NCBI GenBank assembly: GCA_025361445.1
Contig: JANYLP010000015.1
Span: forward strand, 1-44,053
Source: Coriobacteriia bacterium
Lineage (GTDB): Bacteria; Actinomycetota; Coriobacteriia; Anaerosomatales; PALSA-660
Reading direction: 5' to 3'
DNA length: 44,053 nucleotides
Within the stretch, counting starts at the first letter, position 1. Every line of letters begins with the position of its first letter. The notes beneath the pieces are model-generated. The model had not been told where the DNA came from. It saw nothing but the letters and a program-made list of their open reading frames with translations, and made no database searches. Positions 8,414-16,332 of the stretch are shown piece after piece. The translations under genes were made by a program, and so were the position numbers.

Positions 8414-8998
8414 CTACTGGGTGGCGCGCATCACTTCGCGCACGAGGAGGCCGCTGTCGACGATGCCGGCGAACCGGTAGGTGATGCGGCCGTACTGGTC
8501 GACGAAGACGATGTAAGGCGTCGTGCTGATCCGTAGCGACCTCGCGAACAGCGCGATCTTCGCCGTCTCAGAACCGGCGGGTGCCGTCGTATTGGTCGAG
8601 GGAAGACCGACGGTGTAGTCGATGGAGACGAGTTCGATCGCGCCGGTGTACTTCTTGAGAGCCGACGTGATCTCCTTGACCTGGTCCGTCGCGACCTTGG
8701 TGGTCGAGTCGTACCAGAACAGCAGCATCGGCTTCTTCGCCGCGACGTTGGCGAGTACCGAAGCCGGAACGACCGCGGCGTCCTTCGAGAGTGTCTCTCC
8801 CGGCGTCACTGTCTGCGTAGGCGAGTAGATGTCACCAGGAGCTGCAGCACCCGTCTGACCGGTGACAGCCGGCTGATTGGCCCTCGCGACCGGCGCAGGG
8901 GTGGGGCTGGTGGTTGTCGTGGCCGCCGGCGCCCCGCCGCACGCGACAAGTGCTGTGGCGACCATGACGATCATAAGAACTGTGACGACTCTTCGCAT
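8414..8998 (-). CDS. Lipoprotein with a thioredoxin fold lacking the CXXC motif
   Basis: The protein has 194 residues. The signal peptide ends in the lipobox LVAC (Cys20), followed by a Thr/Ala/Pro-rich linker to about residue 85. A thioredoxin-like domain follows: KPMLLFWYDSTT (89-100), IELVSIDYTV, then STTPYIVFVD with the cis-proline at 161. At the place of the WCxxC active site it has YDSTT, and the only cysteine in the protein is the lipobox one. So it cannot be a disulfide oxidoreductase; a binding or chaperone role is likelier. ATG 8998 has GGAGGG seven bases upstream. It precedes rarA and follows a hairpin-rich non-coding stretch. Confidence 0.75.
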   Translation of the reverse strand: MRRVVTVLMIVMVATALVACGGAPAATTTTSPTPAPVARANQPAVTGQTGAAAPGDIYSPTQTVTPGETLSKDAAVVPASVLANVAAKKPMLLFWYDSTTKVATDQVKEITSALKKYTGAIELVSIDYTVGLPSTNTTAPAGSETAKIALFARSLRISTTPYIVFVDQYGRITYRFAGIVDSGLLVREVMRATQ

Positions 8999-9029
8999 GT
9001 AGCTGCCCTCCGCCGGTGCTGCCTAGCCG

Positions 9030-9178
9030 GTCAGGTACTCCCCGCTCCCCACTAACCCCGCCTTGCCGTGCCTCGACTGGTGAACCTGTCTCTAGTGACA
9101 GGGGGGTGTCCGCACCCCGGATTCCGTGCTTCCCCTACGAGGGGGCTTCCGCGTCCGCCGGGCTGATGTAGGACTCCC
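9030..9178 (-). ncRNA. Candidate structured RNA or leader upstream of the lipoprotein gene
   Basis: Three compact hairpins can be drawn by eye. One is 9085-9090 with 9097-9102 (CCTGTC/GACAGG). It is directly abutted by 9103-9108 with 9113-9118 (GGGGTG/CACCCC, four-base loop). The third is 9132-9135 with 9141-9144 (CCCC/GGGG, loop of five). They follow an AT-rich, promoter-like stretch (9181-9210). I matched it by memory to no riboswitch class. The strand is inferred from the neighbours; the hairpins themselves fold on either strand. In B. subtilis the 6S RNA gene bsrA lies next to aspS in the equivalent place, which makes 6S RNA one idea, but I could not draw its long single-hairpin shape. 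Confidence 0.35.
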
Positions 9179-9286
9179 AATTACAAAATACTGGTTCAAC
9201 CGATATGTCGAAGTCACGAGCAAGGCGAAGTCTACTCCATACTAGCGTTCGCTCGAAAGAACCGCCACGCCGCGCACGGCCGTTCG

Positions 9287-9310
9287 GCTGCGCGGTCGCC
9301 TCCGCGCAGC
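9287..9310 (-). terminator. Hairpin just after aspS, possible terminator
   Basis: Bases 9287-9295 (gctgcgcgg) pair perfectly with 9302-9310 (ccgcgcagc) around a six-base loop, starting 6 bases after the aspS stop. There is no U-tract directly behind it, so it is a non-canonical or Rho-assisted terminator, or an mRNA-end stabiliser. Confidence 0.45.
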
Positions 9311-9315
9311 GTCCG

Positions 9316-11085
9316 CTACTGCGTCCGCAGACGCAATTCCCCAAGTTGTGCAGCGCTGACCGCATCGGGCGCACCGGTCAGCGGACACGAGCCGGAACTC
9401 GTCTTCGGGAACGCGATGACGTCGCGGATCGAGGATGCGCCGGCGAGCAGCATGATCAGACGGTCGAGGCCCAGTGCGATGCCACCGTGCGGCGGCGCGC
9501 CATGCTTGAGCGCATCAAGAAGAAACCCGAACCGGCGCTGCGCGTCCTCATCCGTCATGCCCATGAGGCGGAAGACCTTCATCTGCAGCTCGGGATCGTG
9601 GACACGGAGCGTCCCACCGCCGATCTCGAGTCCGTTGATAACCAGGTCGTGCGAGTAGCCGCGCACGGCACCCGGATCGGTGTCGAGCAGAGGCAGGTCC
9701 TCCTCGAACGGACGCATGAACGGGTTGTGCTTGGCGTCCCAGCGCTTGTTCTCCTCGTCCCACTGGAACAGCGGGAAGTCGAGTACCCACAGAGCCGACC
9801 AGCGGGCGCGCGCCAGTTCGAGGTCATCGGCGAGGCGGAGACGCAGCCCGCCGAGCACGTCGTTCGCAACGGCGCGCGCATCGGCGACCATGCAGACCAG
9901 GTCGCCGGGCTCGACTCCGAGCGCGGACCTGAGCGTTGCCATCTCGTCCTCGGTGAAGAACTTGGCGACCGGGCTGCGGACCTCGCCCTCGGTCGTGAAT
10001 GCGACCCACGCGAGGCCCTTTGCACCGGCGTCGAGCACGAACTGGTTCAGGCCGTCGATGCGACTGCGACTCCAGTCGCCCGCACCCTTCGCGTTGATGG
10101 CCTTGATGGCTCCGCCCGCGGCGAGTGCGCCCGCGAAGACCTTGAACTCGGACTCCGCGAATACCGTCGACACGTCGACGAGCTCGAGCCCGAAGCGCGT
10201 GTCCGGACGGTCGCAGCCGTAGCGCTCCATGGCCTCGCTGTAGAGCATGCGCGGCAGCGGGACAGGCAGATCCTGTCCGGCCTCGTGCATGACCTCGTGC
10301 ATGACGTCCTCCATCATGGCGAGGACGTCGTCCTGCTCCACGAAGGACATCTCGATGTCGACCTGCGTGAACTCGGGCTGGCGGTCCGCCCGCAGGTCCT
10401 CGTCGCGGAAGCAGCGTGCGATCTGGTAGTAGCGCTCGACCCCCGCGACCATGAGCAACTGCTTGAACAGCTGCGGTGACTGCGGCAGCGCGTAGAACTC
10501 GCCCGGGCTCATGCGGGACGGCACGAGGAAGTCGCGTGCGCCTTCCGGCGTCGACTTCGTCAGTATCGGCGTCTCCACTTCCATGAAACCGCGATGCTCG
10601 AGCGACTTGCGGAACCGCTGGGTGACGCGGTCGCGGAGCACGAGCGCGGCGAGCACCTCGGGCCGGCGGATGTCGACGTAGCGGTACTTCAGGCGCAGCA
10701 CCTCGTCGACGTCGATCGCGGAATCGACCTCGAACGGCGGCGTGACGGACTCGTTCAGGACCTCCGCCGACGCGATGATGACCTCGACCTCGCCGGTGGC
10801 GAGGTTCGGATTGACCGTTCCGTCGGGACGCGGCCGAACGGTGCCCGTGAGCTTGACGACCCACTCGGTGCGTACGCGCTCCGCGGTCGCGAAGGCGGCG
10901 CCGGAGGCATCGGGGTCGAAGACGCACTGGACGAGTCCGCTGCGATCGCGGATGTCGATGAAGACGAGCCCGCCATGGTCGCGGCGGCGATGGACCCATC
11001 CGGCAAGCGTGACCTGCTCGCCGACGTTCTCGCGGCGGAGGTCGCCGGCTACGTGTGTTCTGATCGAATAGCGTGCGTCGAACAT
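9316..11085 (-). CDS. aspS: Aspartate-tRNA ligase, probably non-discriminating
   Basis: This is a 589-residue bacterial-type AspRS. It has an N-terminal OB-fold anticodon domain ([14 protein letters not shown]), class II motif 2 with [20 protein letters not shown], the GAD insertion domain in the middle, and motif 3 [16 protein letters not shown]. Residue His37 in RRRDHGG corresponds to the position that, in studied bacterial enzymes, is His in AspRS that also charge tRNA-Asn and Leu in strict ones. The protein therefore probably makes Asp-tRNA-Asn for GatCAB. It starts at ATG 11085, directly after the hisS stop, with GGAAGG inside the hisS end, so the two are translationally linked. Confidence 0.96.
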   Translation of the reverse strand: MFDARYSIRTHVAGDLRRENVGEQVTLAGWVHRRRDHGGLVFIDIRDRSGLVQCVFDPDASGAAFATAERVRTEWVVKLTGTVRPRPDGTVNPNLATGEVEVIIASAEVLNESVTPPFEVDSAIDVDEVLRLKYRYVDIRRPEVLAALVLRDRVTQRFRKSLEHRGFMEVETPILTKSTPEGARDFLVPSRMSPGEFYALPQSPQLFKQLLMVAGVERYYQIARCFRDEDLRADRQPEFTQVDIEMSFVEQDDVLAMMEDVMHEVMHEAGQDLPVPLPRMLYSEAMERYGCDRPDTRFGLELVDVSTVFAESEFKVFAGALAAGGAIKAINAKGAGDWSRSRIDGLNQFVLDAGAKGLAWVAFTTEGEVRSPVAKFFTEDEMATLRSALGVEPGDLVCMVADARAVANDVLGGLRLRLADDLELARARWSALWVLDFPLFQWDEENKRWDAKHNPFMRPFEEDLPLLDTDPGAVRGYSHDLVINGLEIGGGTLRVHDPELQMKVFRLMGMTDEDAQRRFGFLLDALKHGAPPHGGIALGLDRLIMLLAGASSIRDVIAFPKTSSGSCPLTGAPDAVSAAQLGELRLRTQ

Positions 11086-12426
11086 CTAGGACCTTCCCTC
11101 GGACGGCGTACCGGAGACGGCGACATCACGCGCCAGGTACCTCTCGAAGAGCGCAGTGCGCACCTGGTCTTCGATCCCGTGCAGCGAGACGCGCCATTCG
11201 TTCTTATCGGTCATGTCGCGAACAGTGACCTCGCCTCTGGCGAGCTCATCCGGCCCCACGAATACGACGAGCAGGGAACCCAGCCGGTCGGCCGCCTTCA
11301 TCTGGGACTTCAGCGAGCGACCCTGATGATCCATCTCGGCGGGCACACCGGCGGAGCGCAACCGTTGCGTGACGGCGAACACCTCTGAGGCGAGTTCGGG
11401 AGCCGCGGATGCCACGAAAACGTCCGCGATCGCGGGCGCCGGGAGATCCACGCCCGCGGAGCGAAGGGCGAGCATGGTGCGCTCGAAGCCGAGCGCGAAG
11501 CCGAGGCCCGGCGTCGGCCGGCCGCCGTACATCTCGAAGAGGCGATCGTAGCGGCCGCCCCCGCCGATAGCGTTCTGGGCGCCCAGGCCCTCTGCCTGCA
11601 CCTCGAACACCGTGCGGGTGTAGTAGTCGAGGCCACGAACGAGCGACGTGTCCTCCTCGTAGGCGATGCCCAGCGCGTCCAGATGCGACTTGACAGCGGC
11701 GTAGTGCACAGCGCAGTCGTCGCACAGGCGGTCCCGAAGCACCGGCGCTCGCTTCATCGTCTCGCGACACGTCAGGTTCTTGCAGTCGAAGGCTCTCAGC
11801 GGGTTCGTGTCCGCGCGCCGGGCGCACTCGTCGCACAGCCCGGCCGCGTTGCCGCGGATGAACGCAGCCACCTCGGAGCGGTACGCGGGGCGACAGACCT
11901 CGTCTCCCATCGTGTTGATCAGTAGACGCATGGCGGACCGTGGGATCCCGGCAGCGGCGAAGAACTCCATGAGAAGCGCGATCGCCTCGGCATCCGCGGT
12001 CGGCTCCCCCATTCCGAGCGACTCGACGCCGATCTGCCAGAACTGGCGGCGACGTCCCGCCTGCGGACGCTCGTAGCGGAACATCGGGCCCGAGTAGTAG
12101 ACCTTGGCGGACTGGCCGTTGGCCGTGAGACCGTTTTCGAGGGCCGCGCGCACGATGGGTGCCGTGCCTTCAGGCCGCAGTGTCAGCGAGGTGGGAGGAG
12201 TGCCCTTGTCGTCGAAGGTGTACATCTCCTTGCCGACGATGTCCGTGGCCTCGCCGATACCGCGGACGAAGACATCGGTGTGCTCGAAGATCGGCGTGTA
12301 GACGGGCTCGTAGCCGTACCTCGCGAAGAGGTCCTGGGCGACGGCCAGCAGATGCTGCCACGCGCGCGCATCGGCGGGGAGCAGATCCGAGGTGCCCTTC
12401 GGGGCGCGGTATTCCGCCTTCGCCAT
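11086..12426 (-). CDS. hisS: Histidine-tRNA ligase
   Basis: This is a 446-residue class II synthetase that charges tRNA-His. It shows PKGTSDLLP at the N-terminus, motif 2 segments LRPEGTAPIVRAALE and PMFRYERPQAGRRRQFWQ, the HisA motif LVRGLDYYTRTVFEVQ, and the GGGRYD glycine loop. A C-terminal anticodon-binding domain (DVFVASAAPE onward) completes it. Cysteine pairs in the insertion (CDECARR, CKNLTC, CDDC) look like the zinc-type insertion of some HisRS. ATG 12426 is the start; a TACACT -10 box lies at 12469-12474. aspS follows immediately. Confidence 0.96.
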   Translation of the reverse strand: MAKAEYRAPKGTSDLLPADARAWQHLLAVAQDLFARYGYEPVYTPIFEHTDVFVRGIGEATDIVGKEMYTFDDKGTPPTSLTLRPEGTAPIVRAALENGLTANGQSAKVYYSGPMFRYERPQAGRRRQFWQIGVESLGMGEPTADAEAIALLMEFFAAAGIPRSAMRLLINTMGDEVCRPAYRSEVAAFIRGNAAGLCDECARRADTNPLRAFDCKNLTCRETMKRAPVLRDRLCDDCAVHYAAVKSHLDALGIAYEEDTSLVRGLDYYTRTVFEVQAEGLGAQNAIGGGGRYDRLFEMYGGRPTPGLGFALGFERTMLALRSAGVDLPAPAIADVFVASAAPELASEVFAVTQRLRSAGVPAEMDHQGRSLKSQMKAADRLGSLLVVFVGPDELARGEVTVRDMTDKNEWRVSLHGIEDQVRTALFERYLARDVAVSGTPSEGRS

Positions 12427-12468
12427 GGTCGGGGTACTGCCTTTCGCGGGACTGGGATTCCGGCTGCG

Positions 12469-12474
12469 AGTGTA
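12469..12474 (-). promoter_or_regulatory. Putative -10 box for hisS-aspS
   Basis: The minus strand reads TACACT in the sequence CTGTTACACTCGC, some 43 bases before the hisS start and after the stop of the preceding PAS gene. The same hexamer precedes queA. The -35 region is not convincing. Confidence 0.45.
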
Positions 12475-12514
12475 ACAGGCACTCCGCGCGCGAGCGCTGG
12501 TCCTGAGAATGCGC

Positions 12515-12979
12515 CTAGGACTCGGTTTTCGCGCCCGGCTCCTCGACCCTGTTCAGCTGGAGAAGGTTCGTCGCGTCGACCGAGACGCACGCGACGCCGA
12601 TGATGACGCCGTCACGCCGCGCCGGACAGTAGGTCACGGAGTAGAGCCTGCGGGACCCGTCGGTGCCGTACCAACTCGCATCCCGGTAAACCTCACCCGC
12701 AAGCGCGTGGTCGATGTTGGCTTGAGCCGTACGTCGATCCTCCTCGAGCATCACCGTGTCGAGCAGACTGTCGCCCACGGCGACCTCGGTGCCGTACAGC
12801 ACGCGCACGGCGACCCGATGGGCTTCGTTGAAGGCCAGATACCGGTACTCACTGTTAACGAAGAACGCGGGGTCGGCGACCGCGTCGAGAAGCGCCTCTT
12901 GGGCGATGCGGTTGATGTCTCCGGAGATGTACATCGCTGCCCGACCCTTCACCTTGCTCCAGCACGGCGTTTCAACCAT
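12515..12979 (-). CDS. Small single-PAS-domain protein
   Basis: The protein has 154 residues and carries one PAS fold and little else. The core reads ALLDAVADPAFFVNSEYRYL, then the helix AFNEAHRVAVRVLYG, and the terminal strands YSVTYCPARRDGVIIGVACV. No kinase, GGDEF or DNA-binding domain is attached. ATG 12979 is preceded by AAGGGTG at 5 bases; an internal ATG at residue 16 is a weaker choice. It lies 49 bases after crcB on the same strand and 88 bases before hisS. It may be a sensor that works by binding a partner; ligand and partner are unknown. Confidence 0.75.
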   Translation of the reverse strand: MVETPCWSKVKGRAAMYISGDINRIAQEALLDAVADPAFFVNSEYRYLAFNEAHRVAVRVLYGTEVAVGDSLLDTVMLEEDRRTAQANIDHALAGEVYRDASWYGTDGSRRLYSVTYCPARRDGVIIGVACVSVDATNLLQLNRVEEPGAKTES

Positions 12980-13028
12980 CCGGTCACCCTTCGAGTATCG
13001 CCCAGATCGACCGACACCGCACGCACTG

Positions 13029-13427
13029 CTACAGCACGGAGCGACCGAGGAAGATGCCGGCCGCCGCAGCCGCAAGACCGACCGCAAGCGAGCCGAGCGA
13101 GTACGCGGCCGCCATCCCGTACGAGCCGCGCAGCATGAGCTCGACCGACTCGAGCGCGAACGTCGAGAACGTCGTGTAGCCGCCGAGGAGTCCCACAGCA
13201 AGGAGCGGGCGCCACCAGCCAGGCCAGCCCAGCCGTGCCGCGGCGACCAGCAGAAGGCCGATCGCGAACGATCCCGTGGCGTTGATGAGGAACGTGTGCC
13301 AGGGGAACGAGGCATCCGCAGTCGGACCCATCAGCCGGCCGATGCCGTACCGAAGCGCGGAACCCGTTGCGCCCCCCGCGGCGACAAGCGCCAGATCGCG
13401 AATCGTCGCGTCCATGACCGCGGTCAC
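13029..13427 (-). CDS. crcB: Fluoride channel FluC (CrcB)
   Basis: A 132-residue protein with four membrane helices and the family motifs GGATGSALRYGIGR, the pore-helix segment FPWHTFLINATGSFAIG, and GLLGGYTTFSTFALE. The last contains the Phe and Ser/Thr residues of the fluoride track. FluC forms dual-topology dimers that let fluoride leave the cytoplasm. The start is taken as GTG 13427, which overlaps the stop of the hydrolase gene by 4 bases (GTGA); ATG 13415 is an alternative. No fluoride riboswitch can precede it because it is embedded in an operon. Confidence 0.93.
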   Translation of the reverse strand: MTAVMDATIRDLALVAAGGATGSALRYGIGRLMGPTADASFPWHTFLINATGSFAIGLLLVAAARLGWPGWWRPLLAVGLLGGYTTFSTFALESVELMLRGSYGMAAAYSLGSLAVGLAAAAAGIFLGRSVL

Positions 13428-14062
13428 CGGGGCCAGAAGTAGTTATGACGGCTCTCGTGCCCGATCGTCGTGTCGGGGCCGTGGCCCGGATGGACGACCG
13501 TGGAGGGCGGCAACGACGCGAGCACGGCGATCGAGGCCCTCAAGGCGCGTGGATCGCCCCCCGGGAAGTCGGTGCGTCCTACGCTTCCGGCGAACAGCGT
13601 GTCCCCCGAAAACAGGTGCTCGTCCCCATCGAACCCGCTCGCCAGGAGACTGACCGAGCCCGGGGTGTGCCCCGGTGTGGCCCAAACCGAAAGGGTCAGA
13701 CCGCCCGCAGTGATGATGTCTCCGTCGGAGAGCAGCCGGTCGGGTGCGGGTGCGGCGAAGTCGAATCCGAACGCCGCTCCCCCGTTGTCCTCCGCGGACA
13801 TGATCGACTCGGCGTCATCCACGTTGACGAGAAGCGGCGCGCCGGTGGCTTTCACGACCTCCGCCGCCGCACCGAGATGGTCGAAATGGCCGTGCGTCAG
13901 CACGACCGCGGCGACCGGTCGGCCCGCGACCGCCTCGAGTACCCGAGCCGGTTCGGCAGCAGGGTCGATCACGACGAGCGGACCGCCCGACACGTCGGAG
14001 ACGATCCAGCAGTTGGTGTCGAGCTCGCCAAGGACGAGTCGCGTGACGGAGAGCGCGGTCAC
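13424..14062 (-). CDS. Metallo-beta-lactamase fold hydrolase, glyoxalase II-like
   Basis: This is a 212-residue MBL-fold protein. The metal motif THGHFDHLG is at residues 56-64, a further His is in ATPGHTPGSVSLL, the bridging Asp is in FSGDTLFAGSVGRTDFPGG, and the last His is in VVHPGHGPDTTIG. The FAGSVGRTDFPGGD signature is that of the YcbL/YqgX-type hydroxyacylglutathione hydrolase-like group. Glutathione is not expected here, so the thiol ester substrate is open. GTG 14062 overlaps the rel stop by 4 bases, and its own stop overlaps crcB, so it is translationally coupled on both sides. A longer frame upstream runs antisense-like through the rel end and is rejected. Confidence 0.88.
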   Translation of the reverse strand: MTALSVTRLVLGELDTNCWIVSDVSGGPLVVIDPAAEPARVLEAVAGRPVAAVVLTHGHFDHLGAAAEVVKATGAPLLVNVDDAESIMSAEDNGGAAFGFDFAAPAPDRLLSDGDIITAGGLTLSVWATPGHTPGSVSLLASGFDGDEHLFSGDTLFAGSVGRTDFPGGDPRALRASIAVLASLPPSTVVHPGHGPDTTIGHESRHNYFWPR

Positions 14063-16263
14063 GAGCGCTGCAAGCCGGGCGAGGGCATCATGCGGTCCGC
14101 CGAGAAGACGCCGTCGAGTCCGCGTACGCGCGCAAGGACGGCACCGAGCTGCTCCATGTTCCCCAGCTCGAACAAGAAGCGCATCGTGGCGATGCCCTGC
14201 CTGTCGGTGGCGATGTTGGCGGACAGCACGCTCACGCCCGCCTCGGCCAGCGCGACGGTTACATCGCGCAGAAGCGCCGTTCGGTCGCGCGCCTCGATGT
14301 AGATCTCCACCTGGTACGTGGTAGCGGCGTCGGTGTCCCACTCGACTTCGATGATGCGCTCCGGACTTGTGAGGAGGTCCTTTGCGTTCGGGCAGTCCTT
14401 CCGATGCACTGACACGCCGCGGCCGCGCGTCACGAAGCCGACGAGCGGGTCGCCGGGCACGGGGTTACAGCATCGAGCGAGGCGTACCAGCAGGTCGTCG
14501 ATCCCCTTGACGCGAACACCCGTGACCGACTTGCGGCGGTTGGATCTGGGAGCGATCATCGGGGTCGCGAGCGTGAACTCGGGCTTCTCCGGTTCGGCGG
14601 GGGCCGCCTCGGTCCCGGCGAGCAGCTTGATGAGCTTGCCCACGACCATCTTGGCGGAGACCTTGCCGGCCCCGATGTGGGCGACCAGATCGTCCGACTC
14701 GGCGAAGTTCATCTCTTTGGCGATCGCCGTGAGAGCCCTGACCCCCGCCGACGATCCGATCGAGAGCCCCTGCTTGCGAAGGATCTTCTGCAAATCGTCC
14801 TTGCCACAGGCAAGGTCATCGGTGCGGCTGGCTTTCGAGAAGAACGTGCGGATCTTGCTTCGCGCGCTCGAGGTGCGCACGATGTTGAGCCAGTCGCGGG
14901 ACGGTCCCGCGGAGCCTTTGTTCGTCATGATCTCGACGCGGTCACCCATCTGCAGCTCGTAGCCGAGCGGCACGATGGACCCGTTGATCTTCGCGCCGAC
15001 GGTGTGGTTGCCGATCTCGGTGTGGATCTGGTAGGCGAAGTCGATGGGAGTCGACCCTTTGCGTAGGCTGACCACATCGCCCTTGGGCGTGAAGACGAAC
15101 ACCTCGTCCTCGAACAGGTCGATCTTGAGCGCCTCCATGAACTCGCGAGGGTCCTTGAGCTCGGTCTGCCACTCGAGCATCTGCCGCAACCAGGCGAGAC
15201 GCTCGTCGAAGCTCTCGTCGCTGCGGCCGCCGTCCTTGTAGCGCCAGTGTGCCGCGATGCCGTACTCCGCGGTGCGGTGCATCTCCTCGGTACGGATCTG
15301 GAGTTCGAGGGGACGGCCCGCGGGGCCGATGACGGTCGTGTGCAGTGATTGGTACATGTTGAACTTCGGCATCGCCACGTAGTCCTTGAAACGCCCCGGC
15401 ACCGGCTTCCAGATGGAGTGGACCGTGCCGAGTGCGCCGTAGCAGTCCTTCACCGAGGCGACGATGATCCGCAGAGCGATCAGGTCGTATATCTCGTTGA
15501 AGTCCTTATCTTTCTGGGACATCTTCTGGTAGATGCTGTAGAAGTGCTTCGGCCGCCCCGAGATCTCGGCGTGGATGCCCACCTCACCAAGTTCCCGAGT
15601 CAGTTCGTCGATGACCTGCTTGAGATACGCCTCACGGGCGGCGCGGCTGTCGGACACGAGACGCTGTATCTGCTGATACTTCTGCGGCTCGAGCACCTTC
15701 ATGCACAGGTCCTCGAGCTCCCACTTGACCTGCTGGATCCCGAGCCGGTGCGCGAGCGGCGCGTAGATCTCCATTGTCTCGATCGCCTTGTCGCGCTGAC
15801 GCGTCGCGTCGAGGAACTCGATCGTCCGCATGTTGTGCAGGCGGTCGGCGAGCTTGATGAGGATGACGCGGATGTCCTTCGCCATGGCGATGAGCATCTT
15901 GCGCAGGTTCTGGGACTGAGCCTCGTCGCGCGAATCGAATTTGATCTTGCCGAGCTTGGTGACGCCGTCCACGAGCGCCGCGACCTCTTCGCCGAACGCG
16001 GCGCGGACCTGCGCGACCGTGACCTTGCTGTCTTCCACCGTGTCGTGGAGCAGGCCCGCTATCAGCGTCTCCATGTCGAGGTGCAGCTCAGCAAGGATGC
16101 CGCATGCTTCGACCGGGTGCGTGATGAACGGCTCGCCGGAGTTGCGCATCTGCCCCTCGTGCGCGGCGGCGGCGAAATCGTAGGCGCGGCGCAGCAGTGC
16201 GATATCCACCGACGGGTTGTAGGCGGAGACGCGCTTCTCGAGCTGCTCCATCGTGAGGGTCAC
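14059..16263 (-). CDS. rel: Bifunctional (p)ppGpp synthetase/hydrolase (Rel)
   Basis: This is a full-length long RSH protein of 734 residues. An N-terminal HD hydrolase domain has LIAGLLHDTVEDSKVT and KLADRLHNMRTIEFLD. The synthetase domain has GRPKHFYSIYQKM and FKDYVAMPKFNMYQSLHTT. Next come TGS (VFVFTPKGDVVSLRKGSTPI), a zinc-finger region with LARCCNPVPGDPLVGF and HRKDCPN, and a C-terminal ACT domain. Both catalytic centres look intact, so it makes and breaks the alarmone. GTG 16263 has GGGAG about 6 bases upstream. A TAGAAT box sits at 16317-16322, so it has its own promoter after the RecJ fusion. Confidence 0.96.
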   Translation of the reverse strand: MTLTMEQLEKRVSAYNPSVDIALLRRAYDFAAAAHEGQMRNSGEPFITHPVEACGILAELHLDMETLIAGLLHDTVEDSKVTVAQVRAAFGEEVAALVDGVTKLGKIKFDSRDEAQSQNLRKMLIAMAKDIRVILIKLADRLHNMRTIEFLDATRQRDKAIETMEIYAPLAHRLGIQQVKWELEDLCMKVLEPQKYQQIQRLVSDSRAAREAYLKQVIDELTRELGEVGIHAEISGRPKHFYSIYQKMSQKDKDFNEIYDLIALRIIVASVKDCYGALGTVHSIWKPVPGRFKDYVAMPKFNMYQSLHTTVIGPAGRPLELQIRTEEMHRTAEYGIAAHWRYKDGGRSDESFDERLAWLRQMLEWQTELKDPREFMEALKIDLFEDEVFVFTPKGDVVSLRKGSTPIDFAYQIHTEIGNHTVGAKINGSIVPLGYELQMGDRVEIMTNKGSAGPSRDWLNIVRTSSARSKIRTFFSKASRTDDLACGKDDLQKILRKQGLSIGSSAGVRALTAIAKEMNFAESDDLVAHIGAGKVSAKMVVGKLIKLLAGTEAAPAEPEKPEFTLATPMIAPRSNRRKSVTGVRVKGIDDLLVRLARCCNPVPGDPLVGFVTRGRGVSVHRKDCPNAKDLLTSPERIIEVEWDTDAATTYQVEIYIEARDRTALLRDVTVALAEAGVSVLSANIATDRQGIATMRFLFELGNMEQLGAVLARVRGLDGVFSADRMMPSPGLQRS

Positions 16264-16316
16264 GAACGCTCCCTTGCGCGCGACGGTCGCGCGCCGCTTG
16301 CGGGGCCGGTGTGAGG

Positions 16317-16322
16317 ATTCTA
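16317..16322 (-). promoter_or_regulatory. Putative -10 box for rel
   Basis: The minus strand reads TAGAAT in the sequence CTGCTAGAATCC, about 53 bases before the rel start and immediately after the stop of the RecJ fusion. It shares its context with the alaS and tgt -10 boxes. Confidence 0.45.
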
Positions 16323-16332
16323 GCAGCGAGCG

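Larger units (their letters stand above)
8999..9315. other. 317-base intergenic region between aspS and the lipoprotein gene
   Basis: No credible protein gene lies here; a 79-codon frame at 9135-9374 overlaps the aspS end and has no coding character. The part next to aspS (about 9245-9315) is GC-rich and holds a terminator-like hairpin. Bases 9175-9245 are conspicuously AT-richer than their surroundings and look like a promoter on the minus strand. Bases about 9030-9175 hold a run of strong hairpins, described separately. Confidence 0.7.

Noticed and set aside
9020-9060. Faint resemblance to the Alu-domain start of Gram-positive SRP RNA (TTAGTGGGGAGCGGGGAG)
   Set aside because: The conserved SRP core (GGTCCGGAAGGAAGCAGC type) is absent and the lipoprotein gene begins too soon for the full RNA.
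9135-9374. 79-codon frame on the minus strand between aspS and the lipoprotein gene
   Set aside because: It overlaps the end of aspS, crosses the terminator-like hairpin and AT-rich promoter stretch, and has no coding character.
9205-10479. 424-codon plus-strand frame antisense to aspS (and a similar 425-codon one at 2063-3340 antisense to alaS)
   Set aside because: Both are shadows of strongly conserved tRNA ligase genes, with no ribosome site and no recognisable domain.
13428-14062. Fluoride riboswitch in front of crcB
   Set aside because: crcB overlaps the preceding coding region by 4 bases, leaving no space; no matching motif is present.
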